64,000 nt of DNA, taken from Nageia nagi. Its lineage: Eukaryota > Pinophyta. Positions within the stretch are counted from its first letter, which is position 1; each line of letters begins with the position of its first letter. Positions 49,301-60,925 of this stretch are shown here, piece after piece. Under the pieces are notes generated by a model. The model saw nothing but the letters and a program-made list of their open reading frames with translations. It ran no database searches and had not been told where the DNA came from. Position numbers and translations under genes: made by a program. The stretch spans positions 37,076,001 to 37,140,000 of the forward strand of contig JBITNC010000002.1 of assembly GCA_050084985.1 (NCBI GenBank), read 5' to 3'.

Positions 49301-50490
49301 TTTTGAAATAGATATAAATAACTTTTTCTCTTCCTATGTTAAAGATTTTCCTAACTAAATAATTTTAATCTTAGTAGAATCATTACTAATATTAACATCA
49401 ATAGTTTCTTCAATTACTATATGTGATCCTTCTTCTAATTAATTAGGTACAAGGATCCAAGTTTTATCACTTAAATCATATTATTTTGCTTCTCCAATAT
49501 TGCTTTCAATCAAAGTTGGATTTACTTTTACTTTGGATTGTAGAGATATAGATTTTATATTTTTGATATTGATTTGTTCAATTTGAACTATACTGATTGA
49601 TATATTATTATTATTAAATAAATAATTAGGTATCAACTTATCAAACATACAATCATCATTTGATTTTAATGGATGATAAAGGTAAAGAGATTCTTCATAT
49701 GTGAGATTTTCAGGTTGTAATTCTATCATCCTTTTATTTGGATTATATTTCATTTTAATTTTATATCCTAATCTCATATTATCTATAGACATTTGATAAT
49801 ATATGTATATTACATGTCATGGACCTTGTTCATATCATCCTAATCCATTCCCTTTCCAATGATATTTATCAAAATATCATTGGACAAAAGATTGCACATA
49901 GGGTGATAAATAGTCTAAGGAATTACAAAATGGTTCTTTACTAATTTTTGGAATAGATTGTTCATCAAGTTTATCAATTCTTGCATATACAAATAATGTT
50001 TGATTAGGTTTTTCACCTAGTGAAATAAGTTGTCCTACAACACTTGATTCTTGATAAGGTCATCCAATCTCTCAAGCAGTGAGAATATTAAATATTACAT
50101 CATCAATATCATATTCTCCAATACCTAGATCAGATAACTTAGCTGTTGTATAAGGAATTTCATTTAATCTATCCTATGATAATTTCTCTTGAGATGAAGC
50201 TACCATGTCACTAGTTTTAGATGAAGAAGCATCATACAACATGTTTAATGTTTATGTTTGATTTTGCTAGGATTCTTTTTCTTGCAGATTTAAACTATTT
50301 GATTTAGAAAATAAATTACTTATTTTTAGACTATCCATTACTTGCTTTTGTTTTTCTTATTTTAACATATTTTATTTATCATTATATTTTGAAGATTTTG
50401 ATAAATATATCATAAATAAATGAGTGAAAGGTAGAGTGATCTCATCATAAATTTCTACAGTATTACAATGTGAATATGGATTATCATCTC
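49301..50490 (-). pseudogene. Protease-RT linker region of the Tat element
   Basis: A 103-codon open piece (49481-49792) reads MSIDNMRLGYKIKMKYNPNK, then RMIELQPENLTYEESLYLYH. It is acidic and Ile/Asn-rich with no known domain, as expected for the long linker between protease and RT in Tat elements. Confidence 0.6.
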
Positions 50491-50860
50491 CAAGGACATA
50501 ATGTTCTATTCTATTATGTATGTATTTTAAACAATTGTGATATGTTGAAGGAACACATTACATATATTTAATCCAATGTCTTCCTAAGAGGATATTGTAT
50601 TATGTAATATCCCTTTCGATGACCTGTAATACAGTTTAGACTATTTTTGATCCAACTATAATAGGTATAGATATTGATCCAATTGTTAGATATAAGGCAT
50701 CATTAAAGGCTTTTAATTGTAAATTTGGTGCCTTAATATATGAAAATGGAATATTTAGATTTTGTAAAGCAATTGTTGATATAATATTTATTGCAAATCC
50801 TTCATCAATTAAGACTTGTTTAAACATCTTTCCATCAATATTTGCTACAATGTGTAACAG
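50491..50860 (-). pseudogene. Aspartic protease of the Tat element
   Basis: An open piece from 50827 reads KQVLIDEGFAINIISTIALQ, then NLNIPFSYIKAPNLQLKAFN and IGSISIPIIVGSK. The D-x-G active-site motif appears as DEG after a hydrophobic strand, followed by N-I-I-S as in retroelement pepsins. A stop follows at 50636. The protease would cut the Gag-Pol polyprotein. Confidence 0.7.
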
Positions 50861-53800
50861 TGGATCAATTCCAGATGAATTTTTCTAATGTTTTATTTCA
50901 TGATCATAAAATGTAATTCCTAGTTTTTTAATTTGTTTTATGTTACCTACAAGAGTAGCAAAACTTTTAGGATCATTAATATCTAACTCAATCTTTTGTA
51001 AAATATGATTCATCGCATCTCGATTATCTTTTAATTATTGTAACAAATCAAATAAGGATAGTTTAACTTGTGACATTTTTAATTGTTGTTGTAATGCTCC
51101 TTTGAATAACACTTTAGGATGTTGAGTTATTGGTATTTGTGGCATTACATTTTGTTGATTCATTGTTGTATTTTTGTTTATTTTGACTTTTTTATGCTCT
51201 TAAGGCAACATTAATCATAGAAACATATCGTGTGTAATTTGGAGCATATTTATGTGTTACTAGATTTGTATTCCATGAAATATTATTTATATGATGTGGA
51301 AGGGGATTTTTATAAATACCTAATTCTTTATTAGGGTTTGGCAAAGGGGTATCTACCTATAATTTTCCCTCATCAATTAAATCTTGGATCACATGTTTCA
51401 ATGAACAACATTGATTTGTATCATGACCCTTTTATCAATGATAATTACAAAATTCATTTTCTCTATACCATTTAGTATTTTTATTATGAATTTCCTCTTA
51501 TCTAAGTTCAGGTAATATTATTAAATTATGATCTAACATTTTCTTTAAAATATCTTGAAGAGGTTCGGATAAAGGTGTAAAATTCTTAAGAGGTCTTATA
51601 TCTCTTTCAAATTTTTGGTTTCATTTTGGATCTTCCCCTTTTTTTAAGGTTGGTTAAAATTATTCTTCTTTTTGGATAGATACTTTATTAGTTGGCATCA
51701 CCTTATCTATTTGTGTCTTAGTTTTTATATATCCTTCTCATTTTTTACCTTTTATTTCACTATCTTGAATTTTTAACTCATTCGATTACTACTACCTGAG
51801 AGATAGCATCTTCAAACTTTTTATGTTGTTGCATAAGTAACATGCTAGCTATAGGTCTTAAGCAAATTTGACTAAATAATTTTACTAATTCTTCTTGAGG
51901 TAATGTATAAGGCATGCTTGTCAAAATTACTCGCCATCACAAAATGAAATCATTTATTGATTCATCAGGGAATTGTTGTAATTTTGTTAGATCAGTAATA
52001 GAAGTTTTATCTTTAATATTAATCCTAAAATGCTGTAGAAAAAGGTTTTCCAACTGATAATAAGTTTTAATATTATATTATGGCAAACTATTGTACCAAT
52101 CCATGGCTTGACTAGCAAGTGTCATGGGAAATATTCATAGCATTAAAGCATCATCATTGGTAATTAAATAACTAGAATACTTAAATTTTCTTGAATGTTA
52201 TTTAGGATATTCTTTTCCTTTAAAAGGTTCAATTTTAGAGATTTCAAACTTATAAGGTATATCCTTTTTTGGAACACTTACTACCGATTATCTCATATAA
52301 AAGGCTATCCTTTTTCTATTTAAGCAATACTTCCTCTATCTCTTTTAACTGTTTTGTTACCTCATTATCTGCTTTACCCATTTTTGATTGAATTTTGGAT
52401 AAAACAATTTCAAGTTCATTTTCTTCTTGATATCCTTGGGAGGTTTCTGGTAGTAATCTAGAATAACCTTGATTATAAGGAACAACATGTTGTTGTGGTT
52501 GTTGATAAGTTACCATTGGTGTTTGAGTAACTTGTTGTGAAGTTCCCATTATTTGTAATGGTTGTGGTACTTGATAATTTTGTTGTACATACTATGGTTG
52601 TTGTTGTTGGATCATAGGTTGATATTCTATCTTTTGACCCTAAGTTGCATTTGTGTGATAAGTTGATAATTTGGTAATTTACCTTACACTTAGGGATAAG
52701 ATATAGCTTGTTGATTTGGTTGTTGAATATATGATTATTGTTGAAATTTTGAAACCACTTTTTGAATTTGAGATGGTTGAATGACTTATGGATTTAGTTG
52801 TTGAGTAGGTAAATACCTATTCTGAAATATAGGTTTTTGTACCTGAACTTGTGGTTGTTTTGAGGCATTTGTTGTAAAGGAATTGTTCGAGGAATAGATT
52901 GTACTTTTTGTACATAATACATGAAATTTTATTTTTAATTTTGTTTATCACTTAAAACCAATCCTTATGTTGATTTGTAAGAGGGATTTACTTGTATGTT
53001 TTATGCTTGTGATGTTAAGGTTTGTATTTTTGGAGTTTGTAGTACTAGTATTGTACTTTGAATTGGCTAACTTGTTGTATGAATAATACTAGCTTGTTCT
53101 TGATACATTGGTTGTTTTCCTTTTTGTTGCACCTGTACCACATGACCTTATGTTTGCACTTATGGTCTTATAGGAGTTTGAATTTGTTGAGACATATCCA
53201 ATATATATTAATATCTAGGTGTCTTAATATTTTGATTTTCTTGTGGCATACCTAAATTATATTGTATTTATGATGGCATTTGGAATTGTTAGATCATCCC
53301 TAATGTATTTTTAATTTGAGATGGAAATTGTTGTTGAATATCAAAATCTTGTAATACAACTTGAGGATCTCCTATCTATTGAAAAGGTATTAGATATTAT
53401 TGAGTAAACTTAATTAAATCTTGTTCCTTTTTTGCCTCTAAAGCTCAACCATATTCTTGTAAATTTTTTTGAAACTCTTCTTATGTAAGTTTTGGTAATG
53501 CTTTTTCCTTTGTATGCATATATGGAGGAATTGGTTGTAACATTTATCATTTACTACTAGATTTTGGTAACTTTGATAATTTTTTAAATGGCACAATTTG
53601 CAAATCTAAGTGCATTGTTGATGTAACAAGATTATTATAAGGGTTTTATTCAGATAGCAAAAGCTGATAACGATTATAAATGAAGTAAATCCTTCTAAAT
53701 TTTGTGACACAAGACTAGCTATATGTATAGATACCTTATCATGCATGCCTTGCATCTCTCTTAAAATTGTTGATGGTGTATAATCTGATCATCTAACATA

Positions 53801-54304
53801 GGAAAGAACAAATGAACCATTTGATAAATATTTCTTAACTTTTACATACTTTGGTTTAAACACTCCCTTTTGCAATACAGGGTTAGCTATATGTGTACTC
53901 GATGGGATTTTTAATTCATTTAGAATTTGTACAAATGATTATAAAGGTAATTCATCTAAATCATAATGAGTACCACATAGAGAAATACTATGAACATGAG
54001 GAGAAGATTGAGGTATACATAATTGAGTTAATTTTCTTCTAGCTTCTATCAATGTAAGATCATGCTCTGTATATGTTTCTTATGTTGTATTAAGTCTTTC
54101 AATATTTACTTTTTCAAAAGATTCTTGAATTAGATTAGTTTCAAAACATTTTGGATACATTTCTTGAAGTAATAGTGCAATATTTGATTCATGATGTGAA
54201 ACTTGTTGTAGTGAATATAAACTAGTTCTCTTTATTTCTTCTAAATTAATGGAACTTGGAACTTCTCTACCTTGTTGAGCCACTTGTGAATGAGTTTGGA
54301 CCAT
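50861..54304 (-). pseudogene. gag of the Tat element
   Basis: The first ATG considered is at 54304 (MVQTHSQVAQQGREVPSSIN). Conserved-looking stretches follow after stops (SSPHVHSISLCGTHYDLDEL), then a long Gln-rich low-complexity part (52316-53400, with PQQHVVPYNQGYSRL). The capsid-like block around 51790-52000 reads DFILRWRVILTSMPYTLPQE. A zinc-knuckle-like CNYH...GHDTNQCCSLKHVIQD at about 51380-51470 is typical of Tat gag. Gag would form the virus-like particle. The frame is broken many times. Confidence 0.75.
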
Positions 54305-55847
54305 ATTTCAAAAACATACAACACAACTAAGCCATATTTTTTAACTTTTATGATTTTTATGTGTACAAGAAAACAATTATGCACAAACATCCTACATGCA
54401 TGAATATACTTGTTGATATGTTTATCTTATTTTAAACTAGTAATTGTAACAAAAAAAATTTTTTTTTTTTAAGTAATTTAGTTTTCCCTAAATTTGTTGT
54501 TCTAGTTAGGTATTTTAATAGGGTAAGTTGGTATTACTAAAGGATGTCTAAAGCAAAGTCACAACTTGGTACCTAAAAACTATACTTATACTTAACAAAT
54601 AAAAATAAAATAAAATATAAAAGTCTCATGAAATGCAACTTAACAAATAAAATATACTTATGCAAACTATCGCTCCTAAGCATTCATGTCTATTTTTATC
54701 TTTATTTTAATGTGATACAAACAAAATTTTAATTAAATGAATCTTGTTCTAAAAATCCCCATTATTCTTTTTAGTTATTATGTTAAGTGATATTCATTAA
54801 CCAACTTTAAATGAGATTTATTAACTCCTTCTAGTTGTGGAAGTATTATGTGTGGTAAATTACTCTTCTTACTAGTCACATTCAACCTTCGACCTCCATT
54901 GAGTGGTAAGGGTAGACTTAGTAAGAAGCCATTATGTGTAGATAAATTAATTAAAATGAGATTAAATTACCCCTCTAAGAGTCACATATCCCTTCAACCT
55001 CCATTGGAGTGGTAAGGGTAGACATCCTCAAGATTGTTAATGTCAGGTTCATTCTAAAATAAAGTGAATTCATTTCCTATTTAGTTCTTTTCTTAGCTTG
55101 CTCAAGATCAATAATAGTGCAAGAGCAAAGGCCTACTCAGCAAATGAAAGTTTTAATGTGAAAATGATCCCAAATAATTAATGTACTATTTAATGATTTA
55201 ACTACCCAAAATCCTAATTCATTTACCTTAAGTTCATTCCAAGCTTAATTATGATTCATTTACCCCTTTCAATTATAGAAGTAACTTAATTCAATTATTT
55301 CCAAATTATGTGAAAACATGAAAAAGGTTCATTTATTTTTTATTATCAAATCCATTCTGGTCACCTAATATCGCTTTTCAGTGCAAAGGGAGAGCTTATG
55401 TGGATAATATAACAAAAAAAATTTATATGAGTATAACAATCCCCAAGAAAAAGGAAACCCCAAAAAACACTTAAATATCAAATCACTTTTCATATGCAAA
55501 ATAACTTTAATATTTCATCTACCCTTTCCTATATGCACTCTAAGAAAAGAAATCATAGGCAAATTGTATATTATTTGTCTCTTTCCATTTAGTGCCTAGA
55601 TAACAAAATGTGAAAGGATATTATGGCACTAATAATCCAATCACTAATATTCTGGATCAATCATTGGCATTAAATATTAGTCACCAACATCTAGTTATAA
55701 TTGTTAGCATTTTCTATAGAGTTCCTATAAAAACATAGATTACAAAAATCAAAGTTAATAGACTGGATAAATCAAATTGATAATAGATGATAGAGAAATT
55801 AGAATTAAATATGATAAATCAAACTCCCTATCTTTGAAGTTTCATGG
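54305..55847 (-). other. 5' leader of the Tat element
   Basis: Non-coding region between the primer site and gag. It includes two copies of a motif, CTTCRACCTCCATTGRAGTGGTAAGGGTAG (about 54890-54915 and 54990-55022), separated by about 100 bp. No other feature seen. Confidence 0.5.
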
Positions 55848-55867
55848 CCTCCTTCTAGCACCAAAAA
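55848..55867 (-). other. Primer binding site region of the Tat element
   Basis: Directly inside the 5' LTR the minus strand reads TTTTTGGTGCTAGAAGGAGG. TGG at the LTR edge and the tRNA-tail-like sequence fit a primer binding site. I cannot name the tRNA with confidence. Confidence 0.5.
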
Positions 55868-56751
55868 TGTTAGTTAAAAAATCAATCCTATTAGCAAACA
55901 AGACAAATACAGTTAATACAAACTAAAATTTTATTAATTCTCTGAAATAACTCAGTATTACAGATTACATATCACTAGATCTAGTTTCCTTATGAAAGAG
56001 CTTTTTTCAAATGCATGTATAAAATAGGTTGTTCAAGTATATGGATGAAAGGTCACCAACAACCTGTATCAAAATGTTGGTGATTGAGGTGGAATGTCGA
56101 TGCTTGATATCAAGTCACTGGTATATCTATAATTTTAAATTTTTTGATTGATTTAAATCACTCTTTGGTTCTATCTTTGACCATTTATGTTGCAGATATC
56201 TCCAAATTTTGTTGCATCTCAGCACCTATAGACCTTATGCACATGCTCAAATAAAACATTAAACATACTTGCACTTCTTAAAATCTTAACATAATGTAGT
56301 AAAAACATGTAACAGTAATAAAATTAAAATAAACCTTGTAGTAGTTTGGTTCTATCCTCATTTCGATAGCATAAGTTTACTTCAAATTTTTTTTCCCTAT
56401 TATCTATTTGCTATAGGCATTTATAGATTTCTTAATGGGTACTTATGGAATTCTTCAAGGCTAGCAAGGGAGAGTCAAACTTTATCACTAGATTAAAATA
56501 GAGAATGGCTTGCACATCTGGTGCCAATGCAAGTAATGACTAACCCTCTCTATCCCTAGTTTCTTGAAGAAGATGAGACTTATAGTTCATCTTCTATTTT
56601 TTGTGTTTTGTTTTTTCCATTACATAGTCATTGATTATCATAAGTAGATGCCAGCAACCATTACTAATTGCCAGCAATTGTATCCTAATCATTGACATTT
56701 TAAGTCTTTTGATTTTTTAATGTATAAGAGGATTGTGTTTTGATGTCTATA
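55868..56751 (-). repeat. 5' LTR of the Tat element
   Basis: 884 bp, starts TGTTAGTTAAAA on the plus strand, diverged copy of 38888-39772. Confidence 0.9.
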
Positions 56752-56756
56752 AATAT

Positions 56757-57397
56757 GCCAAAATTATTGAAAAAATGAGGCTAGAAAATCATCTAGACTA
56801 GGGTATTTCTCACCATTTATACTAAACACTACACATTTCACTTCCTTCTATGAGAAAGGCATTCTCAAATAGAATTTTTCAAATTATTCAAAATAAGATT
56901 GGTAATGTGGGCTAGTAGAGAATTAGTTCCTTCATGGTTCCACTCCTCCTCCATTCTAATAAGGTTACAAAATAATAAAATCACTTCTTTGGCCCAGATC
57001 TTGAAAGGGGTATCTACTTCTCTCTCTATATGATTTAACTATTTCTTTTATCTTATTATGAATTCTATGGTGGAGGGTATATACATATAAAAACTTGGTA
57101 TTTCTCTCCCTCTCCTTTAACCAAGCCACCCTTGATTTTTACCTCCATAAGCTATCTTCATTCGATAAGGTATTATGTCACTTACAAACTAAATATTTCT
57201 CTTGATTACTTAGTTGTTCTCTATATTTTAAGGATGTAATAGAATATTCTAACTCTAAGAGTTGTTATTTCATATGGTTTTTTCTCAAGAAGATGTTACT
57301 AAAAACTTCCTTATTCCATAATTTCAAATTCTCTTTTATAAACCAAAGAACCTCTTTGCAACTTAAGAAAGCTTATAGCCTAAAAAAGGGTTCATCT
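56757..57397 (-). mobile_element. LINE, upstream part (RT start and connection region)
   Basis: The minus strand from 57397 reads KENLKLWNKEVFSNIF, LWR-stop-KSRVAWLKERERNT, KFLYVYTLHHRIHNKIKEI, then YPSLDDFPASFFQ-stop-FWHI, ending at the Tat insertion. These are the region before RT (RQKSRVQWLKEGDRNTKFFH in the family) and the start of RT in plant L1 LINEs. It joins 38887 across the insertion. Its upstream side is cut by the copia LTR at 57398. Confidence 0.87.
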
Positions 57398-58515
57398 TGT
57401 TGGACTTCGAGTGACACTGAGAGGGGGGGTGAATCAGTGTATATAAAAAATTAATCAATTTAACCTTCTTAAATAAAGATAGATTAAAAGCCAGAGAAAA
57501 TTGAGCAAGCACACCAATACATCACACAACACCAGATATAACGAGGTTCACCAAATTAGCTACATCCCCGAAAATGACTGCTTGGACTCCAATCCAAATC
57601 CGGTCATTAAAGAAAGCTTACAGATTCACAGCACCAACTGTGAAGGGTAGCACCAACTACCACTTTAAAAAAATAGTAGCACCTACTACTTGGAGCACCA
57701 ACTCTAGCTCTCAAGCACCCACTTGAGACAACATTCAAAAAGGAGGAAAGAATACAATTCTAGAAGACTCTCAATGGTCTAGCTCTAATGCTCACTGTTT
57801 GATCTCTACACACAGCTCTAAAGTAACATAGTTAAACAATCACTATACTATGTACATATTCATTTTCTCACTTCACATACTCCTGATACTCCCCTCTTCC
57901 ACACTATCACACCCTTTTCCACACTTTGCTTCACACCCTTCTCCACACTTCCACACCCTTTTCCACATCCATTCCTACAAAACTGTTACACATCAAGAAA
58001 ACCGTTACACATCAAGAAAACCCCTCACAAAACTATTCCTATCATCACATGTTATCAAAAACAAACTGAAAAGGAATCTTTATTTGTAACTGCTCTTGCA
58101 CTAAAGAGAGTTCACTATCTGAGACTGCAACTACTGTAACTGACAAACGCTCCTATTGCTCAAATAGAGTTATTCAGACAAGTATAGCTCTTTCTCCACT
58201 GATTCTAGAAATTTAACAGTATCTGATTATTTTTTATAATCCTGGACTCTTTTCTTCTTCATAATGGTAGTTCTGGGTTTCTCTAGCCTTAGTTCCGGAG
58301 TCTCTTTCTATCGCCTAGAGATTGACTAGCTTACCGGATGTTTATTGTATACACCATGATGTCATCATCTCCAGACTCCGAAAGAGAGTTCCAATGTATC
58401 TGCGTGGCCTTCTAGAATTTTCAACACACACTGCTAACGTCATCTTCTCTGGACTCCAAAAGTAGAGTAAAATGCTTCCCGTGATGTCCACACCATGATG
58501 TCATCATCTCCGGAC

Positions 58516-58740
58516 TTTTATCTCCAGACTTTTATCTCTAGAATTTTATCTCTGGACTTTTATCTCCAGACTTTTATCTCCAGAATTTTATTCTCTAGAC
58601 TTTTATCTCCGAACTTTTATATCCGAACTTTTATCTCTAAACTTTTCTCTCCAGACTTTTCTCTCCGAACTTTTATCTCCGAACTTTTCTCTCTGGACTT
58701 TTATCTCCAAACTTTTATCTTCAGACTTTTATTCACCCCT
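58516..58740 (+). repeat. 14-bp minisatellite in the copia LTR
   Basis: About 16 head-to-tail copies of TTTTATCTCCAGAC with variants (TCTCTAGAA, TCTCCGAAC, TCTCTGGAC). The resulting long ORF is an artefact of the repeat. Confidence 0.95.
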
Positions 58741-58926
58741 TGCTGACCTCATCATCTCCGAAACCCGGTTTCATTCAAAAATGTGAACGTTGTTCTCCTC
58801 ATGATGTCATCTTCATGCTTCTAGAATGCTCTACTCACTTTCTCTGGAACCCAATTTTTTTTCATAACTGTGCTTTTATCATTTTATTTCAGAATGCTTA
58901 ATCTACTAACTCCGACCTTTTTAATC

Positions 58927-59175
58927 ACCCTTGCTGACCTCATCACTTTCGGGATCCGATCTTTACTAAAATGTGACTATCTTATCCTCCTTGCTGACCT
59001 CATCACTTCCGGGATCCAGTCTTTACTAAAACATGACTATCTTATCCTCCGGAACCACTAAAATGTGACTGTCTATCCTCCTTGCTTACCTCATCACCTT
59101 CGAAACCCGATCTTTACCAAAACCACGTGTTACCTCATCACCTCCGGAACCCGGTCTTTACCAAAACCACGTGTT
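58927..59175 (+). repeat. ~62-bp tandem repeat in the copia LTR
   Basis: Units of CCTTGCTGACCTCATCAC, then GGGATCCGATCTTTACTAAAA, then ATGTGACTATCTTATCCT recur at about 58927 and 58988, with shortened copies (ending CCACGTGTT) to about 59175. Confidence 0.9.
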
Positions 59176-59207
59176 GATAACAATGACAATCGCACATGCT
59201 CAATAAT

Positions 59208-59219
59208 CTCCCCCTTTGG
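59208..59219 (-). other. Polypurine tract of the copia element
   Basis: CCAAAGGGGGAG on the minus strand just inside the 3' LTR. Similar CTCAGGGGGAG tracts lie at about 59303 and 59401. Confidence 0.55.
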
Positions 59220-59431
59220 AATTTTTGGCAACACCACTTGATTAGACACCAGCATCGAGACTTTACTCTCCCCTTTGTCAACAATAACAAAGGGCATTTA
59301 CAGACTCCCCCTGAGTCCATACATGACATTCTCAGGAAATCAGTAGTATGCATACAAAAACAAAATACATAGAAGCAATATAGGAAGGAAAAAATAAACA
59401 CTCCCCCTGAGAATGTGACGTCCAGAACTAG

Positions 59432-60091
59432 CTAATGCTTGGGAAGGACAACAACTCCGAGCTTGTTTCGAAGATATTCGAAGACGTCTTTGGGCAAAGG
59501 CTTTGTAAAGATGTCTGCTACTTGCTCTTTGGTTGGAACAAAATCTAACTGTACTTCTCCTTGCGCCACTCTTTCTTTTAGAAAGTGATATCTGATTGCT
59601 ATATGCTTTGTTCATGAGTGCATAACAGGATTTTTTGATATATTGATTACACTTGAGTTATCACAAAGAACTGATATGGGCTCGTTAATCTATATACCAA
59701 AATCTTTTAGTATCTGCTTCATCCATAGAATCTGTGTGCAGTAAGAAGTTGCTACTATATACTCTGCTTCTGCTATAGATAGGGATACTAAGTCTTGCTT
59801 TTTACTGTGCCAACCAACAAGATTATTACCCAAATAAAATGCTCCTCCACTGGTGCTCTTCCTATCATCCACGCATCCTACCCAGTCTGCATCTAAAAAG
59901 GTAGTAAGTGTAAAGTCCTTTCCTCTAAGATACCATAAGCCATATTCTACTGTACCTTTGAGATATCTGAATATTCTCTTTACTGCAGTAACATGTGTTT
60001 CTTTAGGATTTGCTTGAAATCGAGCAACCATACATACTGCTTGAAGAATATCTGGTCTAGTAGCTATCAAATATAATAAACTTCCAATCAT
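59432..60091 (-). pseudogene. RNase H and pol C-terminus (copia)
   Basis: Starts MIGSLLYLIATRPDILQAVC, then DADWVGCVDDRKSTSGGAFY (catalytic Asp), SIAEAEYIVATSYCTQILW (Glu) and LCDNSSVINISKNP (Asp). It ends KEQVADIFTKPLPKDVFEYL, with RNKLGVVVLPKH before TAG at 59432-59434. Two premature stops (59690-59692, and about 59617, where the family has Arg in HSRTKHI, so CGA to TGA fits). This is the normal end of copia pol, followed by the CTCAGGGGGAG tracts. Confidence 0.93.
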
Positions 60092-60100
60092 TGACCTGTA

Positions 60101-60925
60101 TTATGTTTGATCTACTGTTGGTGCTTTATCATCCTTACTTAATTTGTAGCCTGTCGTCATAGGGGTGCTCACAGGTTTACAGTCTTCCATGGTAAACTTC
60201 TTCAGCATCTCCTTAACATACTTGGTTTGAGAAATGAACATGTCATTCTTCAACTGATTGATTTGTAGGCTGAGAAAAAATGCAAGCTCACGTATCATAG
60301 ACATCTCGAATTCTATTTGCATGTTGTTAGCAAGATTTTTACATAGCTCATTCTTGCTTCCTCCAAAGATTATATCATCTACATAGACAACAACAACTAG
60401 CTGATGTTTCTTTTCTGATTTAATGTATAAATTGCTATCCACCATTCCTTTTCTAAAGCCTTGCTGCTGAAGATATGTATCAAGTCTGGAGTACCATGCT
60501 TGAGGTGCCTGTTTTAAACCATACAGAGCCTTCTTTAGTTTGCATACCAGATTAGGATTCTCTCCCAATTGGAAACCATCTGGCTATTCAATATAGACTT
60601 CTTCCTCAATTTTGCCATTTAGAAAGGCTAATTTTACATCCATTTGATAAACTTTAAAGTCTTTATACACTGCAAAAGCTAAAAACATGCGAATAGCTTC
60701 TAATCTGGCCACAGGTGCAAAAGTTTCTTCAAAATCAATTCCTTCAATTTGAGCATATCTCTTGCAAACAAGTCTAGCTTTATTTCGAATCACTATCCCA
60801 TCTTCATTCAACTTATTGTGAAAAATCCACTTTGTGCCAATCACATTTTTGTTGGCTGGTCTAGGAACAAGTTCCCATGTTTCATTCTTTTCAATTTGAG
60901 TGAGTTCTTCCTCCATTGCTTTCAT
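60101..60925 (-). pseudogene. Reverse transcriptase (copia)
   Basis: Two open pieces: 60584-60925 ([77 protein letters not shown]) and 60101-60568 (KLKKALYGLKQAPQAWYSRL, VVVYVDDIIFGGS, FISQTKYVKEMLKKF, KPVSTPMTTGYKLS). YVDD is at 60374-60385. A TAG at 60584-60586 stands where the family has Gln (IEQPDGF). All polymerase motifs are retained. Confidence 0.95.

Larger units (their letters stand above)
38888..56751 (-). mobile_element. 17.9-kb Ty3/gypsy Tat-lineage retrotransposon with extra ORFs
   Basis: LTRs at 38888-39772 and 55868-56751 (885 and 884 bp) bracket a minus-strand element: leader, gag, protease, RT, RNase H, archaeal-type RNase H and integrase with a C-terminal GPY-like motif. 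A 6-kb region follows with an extra sense ORF and an antisense plant-mobile-domain ORF. Flanks GATAT (38883-38887) and AATAT (56752-56756) are a 5-bp target duplication with one transition. It sits inside the LINE, whose RT resumes on both sides. The dual RNase H and the size place it with Tat (Ogre/Retand-like). The LTRs have diverged visibly, so insertion is old. All ORFs are broken. Confidence 0.92.
57398..59202 (-). repeat. 3' LTR of the copia element (minisatellite-rich)
   Basis: The outer end is TGTTGGACTTCGAGTG on the plus strand. The inner end is near CAATAATC, just before a CCAAAGGGGGAG tract (minus strand, 59208-59219). About 1.8 kb. It contains two different tandem arrays. The partner LTR is outside the window, so boundaries are inferred; the inner one is approximate because other purine tracts lie at about 59303 and 59401. 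Confidence 0.7.

Noticed and set aside
58495-58746. 83-codon ORF rich in Ser/Phe/Leu
   Set aside because: It is the reading of a 14-bp minisatellite inside a copia LTR.
59340-59615. 91-codon minus-strand ORF at the end of the copia element
   Set aside because: The true pol frame over the same bases gives VADIFTKPLPKDVFEYL; this ORF is the shifted frame.
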